A stretch of 64,000 bases of DNA from Bradyrhizobium sp. CB1717 (GCF_029714325.1 NZ_CP121666.1:9100501-9164500); one strand, 5' to 3'. Shown: positions 1-9,059, numbered from the stretch's first letter. Numbers and translations are program-made. The notes: generated from the letters alone by a model not told the origin.

Positions 1-1
1 C

Positions 2-664
2 GACGCCGCCGCCTCCGACCAGGTCCTGCTGGCGCTCGCCAAGGACGATTATTCGCTGAAGCAGACGCAGGGCTGGGAAACACTCGGCATGCGCGGCACC
101 TGCTCGACCGGTTTCGAGCTGAAGGTCGATTGTCCCGCCGACCGCGTCTTCCCGGAAGCCTACGACAAGATCCACGCCCAGACCATGACGCCCTTCGCGC
201 ATCTGTGCTGGTCCTCGGCCTGGGCCGGCATTGCGGCAGCCGCGGTGACGCGCGCGCAGGCCTTCGTCCGCAAGGCGGCCCGCGCGTCCGGCGGGCAGAT
301 GCCGCCGGCGGCTGCGCATTTCACCGCCGCGAAGATGTCGCTCGCAAAACTGCGCGCGCTGATTTCGACCAACATCGACGCCTTCTCCCGTGCCGAGCAT
401 GACGAACGCGCGCTCGGCTCGCTCGACTTCCAGTCCTCGATCACGCTGCTGAAGGTGCAGGCCTCCGAGCTCGCGGTCGAGACCGTGATGCATGCGATGC
501 GCACCGCGGGCCTTTCCGGCTACCGCAACGACGGCGAGTTCACCATGGGCCGTCATCTGCGCGACGTGCTGTCGTCGCCGATCATGATCAACAACGACCG
601 CATTCTGGCCAACGCCGCGACCTCGACGCTGATGAGCGGCGTGCCATCGAGCCTTCATGACTGA
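2..664 (+). CDS. acyl-CoA dehydrogenase, C-terminal part (5' end outside window)
   Basis: The reading frame is open from base 2 to the TGA at 662-664, so this is the C-terminal part (about 220 residues) of a longer protein. The helical segment with a repeated Ala/Arg pattern, followed by a Met-His-Ala-Met and Gly-Leu-Ser-Gly-Tyr-Arg stretch and a final conserved Gly-Arg-His-Leu-Arg-Asp, resembles the C-terminal helical domain of FAD-dependent acyl-CoA dehydrogenases. In this family the flavoprotein oxidises an acyl thioester at the alpha-beta bond. It lies 56 bases before the carrier-protein ligase on the same strand. I infer that its substrate may be an acyl or aminoacyl group held on a carrier protein rather than on CoA. 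The family call is reasonable; the substrate is a guess. Confidence 0.75.
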   Translation, partial: DAAASDQVLLALAKDDYSLKQTQGWETLGMRGTCSTGFELKVDCPADRVFPEAYDKIHAQTMTPFAHLCWSSAWAGIAAAAVTRAQAFVRKAARASGGQMPPAAAHFTAAKMSLAKLRALISTNIDAFSRAEHDERALGSLDFQSSITLLKVQASELAVETVMHAMRTAGLSGYRNDGEFTMGRHLRDVLSSPIMINNDRILANAATSTLMSGVPSSLHD

Positions 665-720
665 CGTGCCTTCCCGACCAGATCAACAAGAACAATTTCG
701 AGATAGCAGGACATCGACCC

Positions 721-1701
721 ATGAACATTGCCGTCCTCCCCAATTCGCCGGAAACCGCGCCTGAGATCGTTGATCCACTCGATCATCTCGCCGACAAACT
801 GTTCCACCGCATGGGCTCGGACGGCGTCTACGCCCGCACCGCGCTCTATGAGGGCATCGTCGAACGGCTCGCCGCCCTGATCACCAGCCACCGCGAAGCC
901 GGCACCGAAGCCTTGCGCTTCCCGCCGGTGATGAGCCGCGCCCAGCTGGAGAAGTCAGGTTATCTCAAGAGCTTCCCGAACCTCCTCGGCTGCGTCTGCG
1001 GCCTGCATGGCACCGAGCGCGAGATCAACGCGGCGGTGAGCCGCTTCGATGCCGGCGGCGACTGGACCACGTCACTGTCCCCGGGCGATCTCGTGCTGTC
1101 GCCGGCCGCCTGCTATCCCGTCTATCCGATCGCGGCGAGCCGGGGCCAGTTGCCGAAGGGCGGCCTGCGCTTCGACGTCGCCGCCGACTGCTTCCGCCGC
1201 GAGCCGTCGAAACACCTCGACCGGCTGCAATCGTTCCGCATGCGCGAATATGTCTGCATCGGCACGCCCGACGACGTCGCCGATTTCCGCGAGCGCTGGA
1301 TGGTGCGCGCGCAGAAAATCGCGACCGATCTCGGCCTGACCTTCCGCGTCGACTATGCCAGCGATCCCTTCTTTGGCCGCGTCGGCCAGATGAAGGCGGT
1401 GAGCCAGAAGCAGCAGCAGCTCAAGTTCGAGCTTCTGATCCCGCTGCGCTCGGAGGAGCAGCCGACCGCCTGCATGAGCTTCAACTATCACCGCGAGCAT
1501 TTCGGCACGACCTGGGGCATCCAGGACGCCAATGGCGAGCCGGCCCATACCGGCTGCGTCGCCTTCGGCATGGACCGCCTGGCCGTCGCCATGTTCCACA
1601 CCCACGGCACCGATCTGTCAGCCTGGCCCGCCAAGGTGCGGGACATGCTGGGCCTGCAGCCGCAAGCCGCGGCAGAAGCCCATGGCGAAGGCTGGCGCTA
1701 G
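721..1701 (+). CDS. amino acid:[carrier protein] ligase (seryl-tRNA synthetase-like, non-ribosomal)
   Basis: A 326-residue class II aminoacyl-tRNA synthetase-like catalytic core with no tRNA-binding arm. It matches the amino acid:[carrier protein] ligases described from Bradyrhizobium (Bll0957 type), which activate a small amino acid (glycine in that species) with ATP and load it on the phosphopantetheine of a carrier protein instead of tRNA. The three zinc ligands known for that enzyme are present at the same numbers: Cys131, Glu176 and Cys279. Motif 2 is around residues 158-177 (FRRE then MREY) and motif 3 around 283-291 (GMDRL). The start is the ATG at 721. It sits between an acyl-CoA dehydrogenase gene and an acyltransferase gene. 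The carrier protein gene is not in the window and probably lies just left of it. Family assignment is very secure; the pathway product is unknown. Confidence 0.95.
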   Translation: MNIAVLPNSPETAPEIVDPLDHLADKLFHRMGSDGVYARTALYEGIVERLAALITSHREAGTEALRFPPVMSRAQLEKSGYLKSFPNLLGCVCGLHGTEREINAAVSRFDAGGDWTTSLSPGDLVLSPAACYPVYPIAASRGQLPKGGLRFDVAADCFRREPSKHLDRLQSFRMREYVCIGTPDDVADFRERWMVRAQKIATDLGLTFRVDYASDPFFGRVGQMKAVSQKQQQLKFELLIPLRSEEQPTACMSFNYHREHFGTTWGIQDANGEPAHTGCVAFGMDRLAVAMFHTHGTDLSAWPAKVRDMLGLQPQAAAEAHGEGWR

Positions 1702-1726
1702 AGCATGATCCCGAAAAGATCATGCT
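1702..1726 (+). repeat. perfect 9-bp inverted repeat immediately after the ligase stop codon
   Basis: AGCATGATC and GATCATGCT are separated by seven bases and begin one base after the TAG of the ligase gene. There is no T-run, so it is not a classical terminator. It may be a copy of a dispersed Bradyrhizobium palindrome, or a hairpin that protects the upstream mRNA or reduces read-through into the acyltransferase gene. Confidence 0.7.
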
Positions 1727-1774
1727 GAAACGATAGACCAAACGAGGCCGACCATTTCCACGGGCAAGACGAGC

Positions 1775-2650
1775 GTGATCCATACCAAGGTCCGTTGCCG
1801 CGAGATCACCGAGTCCGACGTCGAGAAGATCGCGGACTTGCTGACGCGCGGCTTCGTCGGCCGCTCACGCGAATACTGGATGCAGGGCCTGCGCCGGCAG
1901 GCCTTCCGGCCCGTGCCGGAAGGCTACCCGCGCTTCGGCTACATGCTCGACAATGACGGCGAGCCCGTCGGCGTGCTGCTGCTGATCTACACGACGCGAA
2001 ACCACGGCGAAGAGACCGCCATCCAGTGCAATCTGTCGAGCTGGTATGTCGATCCGGCCTACCGCAACTACGCTCCGTTCCTGACCAAGGTCGCGCAGCG
2101 GCACAAGGACGTCACCTATCTCAACATCAGCCCGGCGCCGTGGACCTGGCCGATCATCGAGGCCCAGGGTTTTCGCAATTACTGCCGCGGCATCTTCTTC
2201 TCGGTGCCGGCGCTGGCGCGCGCCCCGCGCTGGAGCAAGATCGAGGTGATCTCCCAGCACGCCAAGGCGATCGACGGGCTTTCCCAGGACGAGACCGAGC
2301 TCCTGACGCGGCATGCGCGTTACAATTGCCTCAGCATCGTCTGCCGCACGCCAAAGGGAACGTTTCCTTTCATCCTGCAACCGGTGCGCATCCGCCGCGG
2401 CTTCATCGCGCCGCCCGCGATGAAGCTGATCTACTGCCGCAGCGCCGCCGAATACGCCGAATGCGCCGGCCGCATCGGCCGGCTGCTGCTGCGGCTCGGC
2501 AAGATCTCGGTGGCGGTCGATGCCAACGGCCCGATTCCCGGTCTCGCCGGCATCTACACCGAACGGCGCGGCCGCAAATATTTCAAAGGCCCGCACCGGC
2601 CGCAGCTCGCCGACCTCACGGATACGGAGCTCGTGCTTTACGGGCCGTAG
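1775..2650 (+). CDS. GNAT-like acyltransferase of the carrier-protein ligase cluster
   Basis: A 291-residue protein. The N-terminal half looks like a GNAT N-acyltransferase fold: the REITESDVEKIADLL opening is typical of GNAT beta1-alpha1, and a strand with SSWYVDPAYRNYAP resembles the V-x-P-x-Y/R motif preceding the acyl donor site. The C-terminal half has no motif I recognise. The start is GTG at 1775; no in-frame ATG lies close upstream. It follows the ligase gene by 73 bases on the same strand, a gap that contains a hairpin. I infer that it could transfer the aminoacyl or modified acyl group from the carrier protein to an acceptor. The acceptor is unknown and activity is not shown by sequence alone. 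Confidence 0.7.
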   Translation: MIHTKVRCREITESDVEKIADLLTRGFVGRSREYWMQGLRRQAFRPVPEGYPRFGYMLDNDGEPVGVLLLIYTTRNHGEETAIQCNLSSWYVDPAYRNYAPFLTKVAQRHKDVTYLNISPAPWTWPIIEAQGFRNYCRGIFFSVPALARAPRWSKIEVISQHAKAIDGLSQDETELLTRHARYNCLSIVCRTPKGTFPFILQPVRIRRGFIAPPAMKLIYCRSAAEYAECAGRIGRLLLRLGKISVAVDANGPIPGLAGIYTERRGRKYFKGPHRPQLADLTDTELVLYGP

Positions 2651-2856
2651 GGGCGCCGCGGCGGAAATTGTTGCGCGCTCGGCCAACTCTGGCTTGCAAG
2701 CGCCTCCGCACTCTCGCGGACCAAGCAAAGTCTCTCCATCGCGAGTCACCCTCCGTAAACTACTGCGCTTAAGGGAATTTTCCCGCCTCTTCGCTACCCT
2801 CGGCAGCGGAATTACGTTGCGTTAAGTCTATTGCCCGCCGAGATCATGCCGACCCC

Positions 2857-5724
2857 ATGACGTCGACCCGCGACAACGAGCTTGGTGCACGCCGCGAGCA
2901 GGGCCCGGAGGCCCTGGTCGCGCTGAGCCAGCTTGCGCTCGATCGCATGGAGCAAGGCGTCTGCGTTTACGATGCCGACAACAGGATCGTGCTGGTCAAC
3001 CAGCGCTATCTCTCGCTATTCGACCTGTCGGCCGAAATCGTGCGCATCGGCACGAGCTACCGCGAGGTGCTCGCGCACAGTGCGAGCCGCGGCAACTTCC
3101 CGGAGAGCGAGCTCGACGCGCTGTATTCGGCGCGGATCGCGCAGATCGCAGGCGGCAAGCCGTTCCGGACCGAGCAGCGGCTGGCGAGCGGCCTCGTCAT
3201 GTCCCTCGAGCTGAAGCCACTTCCGGGCGGCGGCTGGATGACGATCTGCGACGACGTCAGCCGCCTGTCCCGGCTCGAGGCGGAATTGCACGTGCAGACC
3301 GAACGCAGCCAGCACGCGCTCGCCAACATGTCGCACGGCCTCATCATGTATGACGCCGACAGCCGCGTCGTCCTGTGCAACGAGCGCTTCCTGAAGCTCT
3401 ACAATCTCGACCCCGACATCGTAAAACCCGGCGTCGCGCACGGTACGGCCATCGACCACTGGCTCGCGCGCGGCAACGTGGCGGGCATGCCGGCGGAGGA
3501 ATTCCACAACACCAGGCTCGAGGACGTGCGCGCCAGGAAGGCGAAGACCCTGCTGGTGATGCGCTACGACGGACGGATGGTGCAGGCGGTCTCCCGCTTC
3601 CTCCCCGACGGCGGCTGGGTGACGGTGCACGAAGACGTCACCGAACGGCTGCAATACGAGGAGACGCTGCGGCGGCAGAACTTCATTCTCGACGCGGCGC
3701 TGGAGAACATGGCGCACGGGCTCGCCTTCTACGACAGCGACATGCGCCTGCGCGTCTGCAACACCACCTACCGCAAGATCTACCTGCTCTCGCCGGAGGA
3801 GACGAGGCCCGGCACGCATCTCGGCGAGCTGATCGAGCGATCGATGGCGAACGGCGCGTTCGCCTCGGAATACACCCCCCAACAGATCCTGGAAGCCGCC
3901 CGCGCGCGGATCGCGAACCGCGATTCCTCGCCGACGCGCCGGCGCATGTCGAACGACACCGTGATCTCGGTCCGCTATTGCGCGCTGGCCGAAGGCGGCT
4001 TCGTCGCCACCTATGAGGACATCACCGAGCGCGAGCACGCGGTCGAGGAGCTGAGCGAGCAGTATCGGCGCTTCGATGCGGCCCTGAACAACATGAGCCA
4101 GGGCCTGTGCATGCTCGATTCGAGCCTGCGCGTGATCGTCTGCAACCGTCGCTATATCGAGATGTATGGCCTCTCGCCCGACATGGTGAAGCCGGGCGTC
4201 TCGATGCGTGAGATCATGGAGCACAGTTGCGCTCTCGGCATCCATCCGAACATGTCCGGCGCCAAGCTCTATGCCGATTATGTCGAGCGGCTGCGCGAGG
4301 GCGAGCACACGCTGCACCGCCATTTGAGCGACGGCCGCATCATCAAGCTCAATCACAAGCGGATGGAGCATGGCGGCTGGGTGGTCACCTATGAGGACGT
4401 CACCGAGCGCCACAAGGCCCAGGCCCGCGTGGCGCATATGGCGCGGCACGACTCCCTGACTGACTTGCCAAACCGCACCCTGTTCCGCGAGAAGATGGGC
4501 GAGGGATTGAACCACGTCGCGATTGCCGGCGGCGCAATGGCGGTGCTGTGCTTCGATCTCGATAATTTCAAGACCGTCAACGACCGTCTCGGCCATGCCG
4601 CCGGCGACCGGTTGTTGCGCTGGGTCGCGGCCCGCCTGAAGGAGAATGTCGGCGAGCACGATACCGTCGCGCGGCTCGGCGGCGACGAGTTCGCCGTGCT
4701 CCAGCGCGGCCCGCAGCCGGAATCGGCCGAACAGCTCGCCCGCCGCCTGGTCGAGATCATCGGCCACCCGCCGCAGCTGGAAAGCCAGGCGATCCATGTC
4801 GGCGTCTCCGTCGGCATCGCGATCGCGCCCGATCACGGCTTGGACGCCGACGAGCTGATGAAATGCGCCGACCTTGCGCTGTACCAGGCCAAGGCCAAGG
4901 GGCGCGGCGCCTACCAGCTGTTCGAGCCCGAGATGGAGGAAGAGGCGCGCAGCCGGCACGCGCTGGAGCACGATCTGCGCGGCGCACTGGAGTCCAACCA
5001 GTTCCATCTGGTGTTCCAGCCGCAGATGCGGCTGGATTCGACCGAGCTCACCGGCTTCGAGGCGCTGCTGCGCTGGAAACATCCCTCGCGCGGCCTGGTC
5101 TCGCCCGCCGAGTTCATCCCGATCGCTGAGGAGAACGGGCTGATCGTTCCGATCGGCGAATGGGTGCTGCGCACGGCCTGTGCCACTGCAGCGTCCTGGC
5201 CCGACGTCACCGTCGCGGTGAACCTGTCACCGGTGCAATTCCGCTCGCGCGGGCTGGCGACGATGGTCACGAGTGTGCTCGCGGAAGCCGGGCTGCCGCC
5301 GCAACGCCTCGAGCTCGAGGTCACCGAGACCGCGCTGCTCGACGACAGCGAGGCGACGATCGAGATCCTGCATCAGCTCCGCGCATTGGGAGTGCGCGTC
5401 AGCCTCGACGATTTCGGCGTCGGCTATTCCTCGCTCAGCTATTTGCGCAAGTTTCCGTTCGACCGCATCAAGATCGACCGCTCTTTCGTCGGCACGCTCG
5501 GTGAAAGCCCGGAGAGCGTTGCCATCGTCCGCACCATCGCCAGCCTCGGCTCCGTACTCGGCGTCGAGACCACGGCAGAGGGCGTGGAGACCGAGGAGCA
5601 ACTCGACTTCGTGCGCGAATGCGGCTGCACCGCGGTGCAGGGCTATTATTTCGGCAAGCCGTGCCCGGCCGCCGAGGTCGGCCGCACCATCGAGACGCTG
5701 AACGCAGTGCGGCGCGTGGCGTAG
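2857..5724 (+). CDS. four-PAS diguanylate cyclase/phosphodiesterase (GGDEF-EAL)
   Basis: A 955-residue soluble signalling protein with no membrane segment. Four related PAS-type units (about residues 20-140, 145-265, 275-395, 400-520) each carry a 'GLxxYDxxxRVxxCN' type start and a 'GGWxxTYEDVTER' type end. A GGDEF domain (intact GGDEF at residues 608-612) and an EAL domain (Glu735 of EAL) follow. EAL catalytic residues seem complete: N in VNLSP, E in VTETAL, DD in LDDFG, K in IKIDRSF, E in TAEGVE, Q in QGYYFG. The inhibitory I-site just before GGDEF reads GEHD instead of RxxD, so product inhibition may be lost. It probably makes and/or degrades c-di-GMP in response to a cytosolic signal. It stands alone, with over 200 bases on each side. 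Confidence 0.93.
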   Translation: MTSTRDNELGARREQGPEALVALSQLALDRMEQGVCVYDADNRIVLVNQRYLSLFDLSAEIVRIGTSYREVLAHSASRGNFPESELDALYSARIAQIAGGKPFRTEQRLASGLVMSLELKPLPGGGWMTICDDVSRLSRLEAELHVQTERSQHALANMSHGLIMYDADSRVVLCNERFLKLYNLDPDIVKPGVAHGTAIDHWLARGNVAGMPAEEFHNTRLEDVRARKAKTLLVMRYDGRMVQAVSRFLPDGGWVTVHEDVTERLQYEETLRRQNFILDAALENMAHGLAFYDSDMRLRVCNTTYRKIYLLSPEETRPGTHLGELIERSMANGAFASEYTPQQILEAARARIANRDSSPTRRRMSNDTVISVRYCALAEGGFVATYEDITEREHAVEELSEQYRRFDAALNNMSQGLCMLDSSLRVIVCNRRYIEMYGLSPDMVKPGVSMREIMEHSCALGIHPNMSGAKLYADYVERLREGEHTLHRHLSDGRIIKLNHKRMEHGGWVVTYEDVTERHKAQARVAHMARHDSLTDLPNRTLFREKMGEGLNHVAIAGGAMAVLCFDLDNFKTVNDRLGHAAGDRLLRWVAARLKENVGEHDTVARLGGDEFAVLQRGPQPESAEQLARRLVEIIGHPPQLESQAIHVGVSVGIAIAPDHGLDADELMKCADLALYQAKAKGRGAYQLFEPEMEEEARSRHALEHDLRGALESNQFHLVFQPQMRLDSTELTGFEALLRWKHPSRGLVSPAEFIPIAEENGLIVPIGEWVLRTACATAASWPDVTVAVNLSPVQFRSRGLATMVTSVLAEAGLPPQRLELEVTETALLDDSEATIEILHQLRALGVRVSLDDFGVGYSSLSYLRKFPFDRIKIDRSFVGTLGESPESVAIVRTIASLGSVLGVETTAEGVETEEQLDFVRECGCTAVQGYYFGKPCPAAEVGRTIETLNAVRRVA

Positions 5725-5931
5725 GAGCTTCAGGGCCTTCCTCAAATTCCGCCTCTCGGCACGCCTCAAAACGACCAATTGTCGCACGTCTCGTTTCCGC
5801 GAGCGGGTGCGTCCTCGCCCCTGCCGGCGATCCGCTCAATGCGCTTTTCTTCTCCCATGATTTCGGGGACAATCCCGTCATAACAATGAGAAACGGCGGT
5901 CCACCGAGACCGCTGCGAGGGAGGTGTTTCG

Positions 5932-6906
5932 ATGTCGCGATACGGGCTGAAGACGATTGCCTTTGCCGCCATGCATGTTGTGGGCGCATTGCTCGCGACC
6001 GCCGCCGGCGCGCAGGACTATCCCACCAAACCGGTCACGCTGATCGTGCCATGGCCGGCCGGTGGCTCGACCGACATCTCGATGCGCGCGATCGCCGACA
6101 GCGCCTCGAAGGTGTTGGGGCAGCCGATCGTGATCGACAACAAGGCCGGCGGCGGCGGCACGGTGGGCCCGGCGACCATGGCCGCGGCCGCGAAACCGGA
6201 CGGCTACACCATCTCGCAGATTCCGATCACCGTGTTCCGCCTGCCCCTGATGCAGGAGGTGTCATGGGATCCGGCGAAGGACTTCACCTATATCATCCAT
6301 CTCACCGGCTACACCTTTGGCGTGACCACCAGCGCCGAGTCGCAGTTCAAGTCCTGGAAGGATGTCGTCGACTTCGCCAAGGCCAATCCGGGCAAGGTGA
6401 CCTATGCGACGCCGGGCACCGGCACCTCGCTGCATATCGGCATGGAGCAGATCGCGGCGATGTCCGGCATCAAGCTGACGCAGGTGCCATTCAAGGGCGG
6501 CGCGGAGACCAACGCGGCCGTGCTCGGCCAGCACACGATGCTGCAAGCCGATTCCACGGGGTGGCGGCCGCTGGTCGATGCCGGCAAGCTGAAGCTGCTG
6601 ATGGTATGGACCGGCGCGCGGTCGCCGAACTACCCTGATGTGCCGACGCTGAAGGAGCTCGGCTATCCTATGGTCTATGATTCGCCGTTCGGCATCGCGG
6701 GGCCGAAGGGCATGGATCCCAAAATCGTCGCCAAGCTTCACGACGCCTTCAAGAAGGCGGTCGAGGATCCCGCAGTGATCGCCACGCTCGCCAAATACGA
6801 CATGGTGCCGAACTATAAGAACACCGAGGACTACAAGAAGTTCGTCGTCGAGGTCACGGAGTCCGAGCGCAAGGTGATCGATACGCTCGGGCTGGCGAAG
6901 AAGTAG
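5932..6906 (+). CDS. tctC: TctC/Bug-type solute-binding protein of a tripartite tricarboxylate transporter
   Basis: A 324-residue periplasmic binding protein of the Bug (TctC) family. It has an N-terminal signal peptide (about residues 1-25, ending before a mature start near QDYPTKPV), the family's 'YPTKPVTLIVPWPAGGSTD' opening and the 'PFKGGAETNAAVLGQ' pocket segment. Such proteins bind carboxylates in the periplasm and deliver them to a TctAB membrane unit. A strong ribosome site (GGGAGGTG) lies before the ATG. tctB and tctA follow on the same strand, so the transporter is complete. The ligand (citrate, other di/tricarboxylate or aromatic acid) cannot be read from sequence. No TctDE two-component pair is next to it. 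Confidence 0.92.
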   Translation: MSRYGLKTIAFAAMHVVGALLATAAGAQDYPTKPVTLIVPWPAGGSTDISMRAIADSASKVLGQPIVIDNKAGGGGTVGPATMAAAAKPDGYTISQIPITVFRLPLMQEVSWDPAKDFTYIIHLTGYTFGVTTSAESQFKSWKDVVDFAKANPGKVTYATPGTGTSLHIGMEQIAAMSGIKLTQVPFKGGAETNAAVLGQHTMLQADSTGWRPLVDAGKLKLLMVWTGARSPNYPDVPTLKELGYPMVYDSPFGIAGPKGMDPKIVAKLHDAFKKAVEDPAVIATLAKYDMVPNYKNTEDYKKFVVEVTESERKVIDTLGLAKK

Positions 6907-6921
6907 GGCTGAACTGCTTCC

Positions 6922-7047
6922 TTGTCCCGGACGCGGTGCAGCGCTTCTTCAGCGATGCACCGCAGAGCCGGGACCCACCTTTTCGTCCACACTCATGGGC
7001 CCCGGCTCCGCAGCGCACCGCTTTGCGCTGCGCTGCGTCCGGGGCAC
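6922..7047. repeat. intergenic palindromic element between tctC and tctB
   Basis: The left end (TTGTCCCGGACGC) is nearly the reverse complement of the right end (GCGTCCGGGGCAC), with further short inverted repeats inside. It fills the whole tctC-tctB gap and would be part of the transcript. It may set the ratio of abundant binding protein to membrane subunits by mRNA stabilisation or partial termination. Confidence 0.7.
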
Positions 7048-7060
7048 GAGAGGAAAGCGA

Positions 7061-7546
7061 ATGAACAACCAAACCAACGTCAAACTCCGCCTCAACAACT
7101 CCGAGCTCTGGGGCGGGCTGATCGGGCTCGGGCTCGGCGGCTTCGTGATCTGGTCGGGGCTGAAGCTCAAGCTCGGCACCATCAACGATCCCGGCTCCGG
7201 CTATGTGCTGTTCTACACGGGCATCCTGATGTGCGTGTTCGCAGGCTCCATCATCGTCTCGGCGATCACCGAGGGCGGGCCGACGCTGGCCTCGCGCTGG
7301 GAGAACGTGCGCTGGAGCAAGCCGCTGCTCGTCATCGCCTGCCTCACCGCATTCTCCTTCGCGCTCGAGCCGCTGGGATTCCTGCTGTCGTCGATCCCGC
7401 TGATGCTGCTGCTGTTGCGGCTGATCGACCCGGTGCGCTGGACGCTGGCGATCCCGATCGCCGTGCTGGTGCCATCAGGGATGTGGTGGGTGCTCAAGCG
7501 CCTGCTGTTGATCCAGCTGCCCTCTGGCCTGTTCGGGATCGGTTGA
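7061..7546 (+). CDS. tctB: TctB-type small membrane subunit of the tricarboxylate transporter
   Basis: A 161-residue hydrophobic protein with about four or five membrane helices, as in TctB (DUF1468) subunits. The ATG at 7061 was chosen because a purine-rich ribosome site (GAGGAAAG) sits just before it; a longer frame to 6995 would run into the upstream palindrome and is unlikely to be coding. TctB pairs with TctA to form the secondary, ion-driven permease. The gene is four bases before tctA, which argues for translational coupling. Confidence 0.88.
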   Translation: MNNQTNVKLRLNNSELWGGLIGLGLGGFVIWSGLKLKLGTINDPGSGYVLFYTGILMCVFAGSIIVSAITEGGPTLASRWENVRWSKPLLVIACLTAFSFALEPLGFLLSSIPLMLLLLRLIDPVRWTLAIPIAVLVPSGMWWVLKRLLLIQLPSGLFGIG

Positions 7547-7550
7547 CCGC

Positions 7551-9059
7551 ATGGACACGCTCGCCAATGTCGCGCATGGGTTCGGCGTCGCGCTGACCGG
7601 GATCAACCTGCTCTACTGCTTCATCGGGGTCTTCATCGGCACGCTGGTCGGGGTGCTGCCGGGCATCGGGCCGATCTCGGCGATGTCGCTGCTGCTGCCC
7701 GTGACGCTCTCGGGCACGCCGGAATCCGGCATCATCATGATGGCCGGCATCTACTACGGCTCGATGTATGGCGGCTCGACCACCTCGATCCTGGTCAACA
7801 TCCCCGGCGAGGCGGCCTCCGTCGTCACCTGCATCGACGGCCACCAGATGGCCAAGCAGGGCCGCGCCGGTCCTGCGCTCGGTATCTCCGCCTTCGGCTC
7901 TTTCATCGCCGGCACGTTCGCGCTGGTCGCCCTGATGCTGGTGGCCCCAAAGCTTGCCAGCATCGCGATCGCATTCGGCCCGGCCGAGTATTTCAGCCTG
8001 ATGGTGCTTGGCCTCGTCGTGCTCACCTTCCTCACGCAGGGCTCGATGCCGAAGGCGCTGCTGATGGCCTGCATCGGCGTGGTGCTCGGGCTGATCGGGC
8101 TCGACAGCATCACCGCGCAGCCGCGCCTCACCTTCGGCCGCATGGAGCTGATCGACGGCATCGGCCTCGTGCCCGTGGTCATGGGCTTGTTCGGCGTCGC
8201 CGAGGTGCTGCTCAACACCGAGCAGGCGATCAAGCGCGACATCATCAACGCCAAGATCACCCAGCTCCTGCCCAACAAGGAGGACTGGCAGGCGAGCGCC
8301 GGCCCCGTGGCGCGCGGCACGCTGCTCGGCTTCCTGCTCGGCATTCTGCCGGGCGGCGGCGCGGTGGTGGCTTCGTTTGCGTCCTATGCGCTCGAGAAGC
8401 GTCTGTCGAAAACGCCGGAGCGCTTTGGCCATGGCGCGATCGAGGGCGTTGCGGGACCGGAGTCTGCGAACAACGCGGCGGCCGGCGGTGCGTTCATTCC
8501 GCTGATGACACTCGGCATTCCGCCGAACGTGGTGATGGCGCTGCTGCTCGGGGCCTTCGTCATCCACGGCCTGCAACCGGGCCCGCTGCTGATCACGCAA
8601 AACCCCGGCCTGTTCTGGGGCATCGTCGCCAGCATGTATATCGGCAACGTCATGCTGCTGATCCTCAATCTGCCGATGATCGGCATGTGGGTGCAGCTTT
8701 TGAAGCTGCCCTACAACATCCTGTTCCCCCTGATCATCCTGTTCACGATCCTCGGCGTCTATTGCTCGAGCAACAACGTGTTCGACGTCTATGTGATGAT
8801 CGCGTTCGGTATCATCGGCTATTTCATGCGCAAGCTCGGCTACGAGCCGGCACCGCTGGTGCTCGCCTTCGTGCTCGGGCCGATGCTGGAGAACAATCTG
8901 CGCAAGTCGCTGATCCTGTCGCAGGGCGATCTCTGGACTTTTGTGCAGCGGCCGATCTCGGCGGCGTGCCTGACGCTGGCGCTGGTGCTGCTGATCGCGC
9001 CGCTGATGCCCGCGCTGCGCAAGAAGCGCGAGCTGGTGGCGCTGGATGAAGGGGCGTGA
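7551..9059 (+). CDS. tctA: TctA-type large membrane subunit of the tricarboxylate transporter
   Basis: A 502-residue protein with about eleven or twelve membrane helices. It carries the TctA signature near the N-terminus (GVLPGIGPISAM) and the second, inverted-repeat counterpart in the middle (GILPGGGAVVASFASYALEK), the two Gly/Pro-rich loops expected for the substrate path. The length is normal for TctA (about 500). It is the last gene of tctC-tctB-tctA and is followed by a palindromic element and then an opposing gene. Family is certain; substrate unknown. Confidence 0.94.
   Translation: MDTLANVAHGFGVALTGINLLYCFIGVFIGTLVGVLPGIGPISAMSLLLPVTLSGTPESGIIMMAGIYYGSMYGGSTTSILVNIPGEAASVVTCIDGHQMAKQGRAGPALGISAFGSFIAGTFALVALMLVAPKLASIAIAFGPAEYFSLMVLGLVVLTFLTQGSMPKALLMACIGVVLGLIGLDSITAQPRLTFGRMELIDGIGLVPVVMGLFGVAEVLLNTEQAIKRDIINAKITQLLPNKEDWQASAGPVARGTLLGFLLGILPGGGAVVASFASYALEKRLSKTPERFGHGAIEGVAGPESANNAAAGGAFIPLMTLGIPPNVVMALLLGAFVIHGLQPGPLLITQNPGLFWGIVASMYIGNVMLLILNLPMIGMWVQLLKLPYNILFPLIILFTILGVYCSSNNVFDVYVMIAFGIIGYFMRKLGYEPAPLVLAFVLGPMLENNLRKSLILSQGDLWTFVQRPISAACLTLALVLLIAPLMPALRKKRELVALDEGA

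Noticed and set aside
3016..5082. 688-residue minus-strand frame opposite the four-PAS protein
   Set aside because: No recognisable domains; the plus strand has four PAS, GGDEF and EAL motifs in order.
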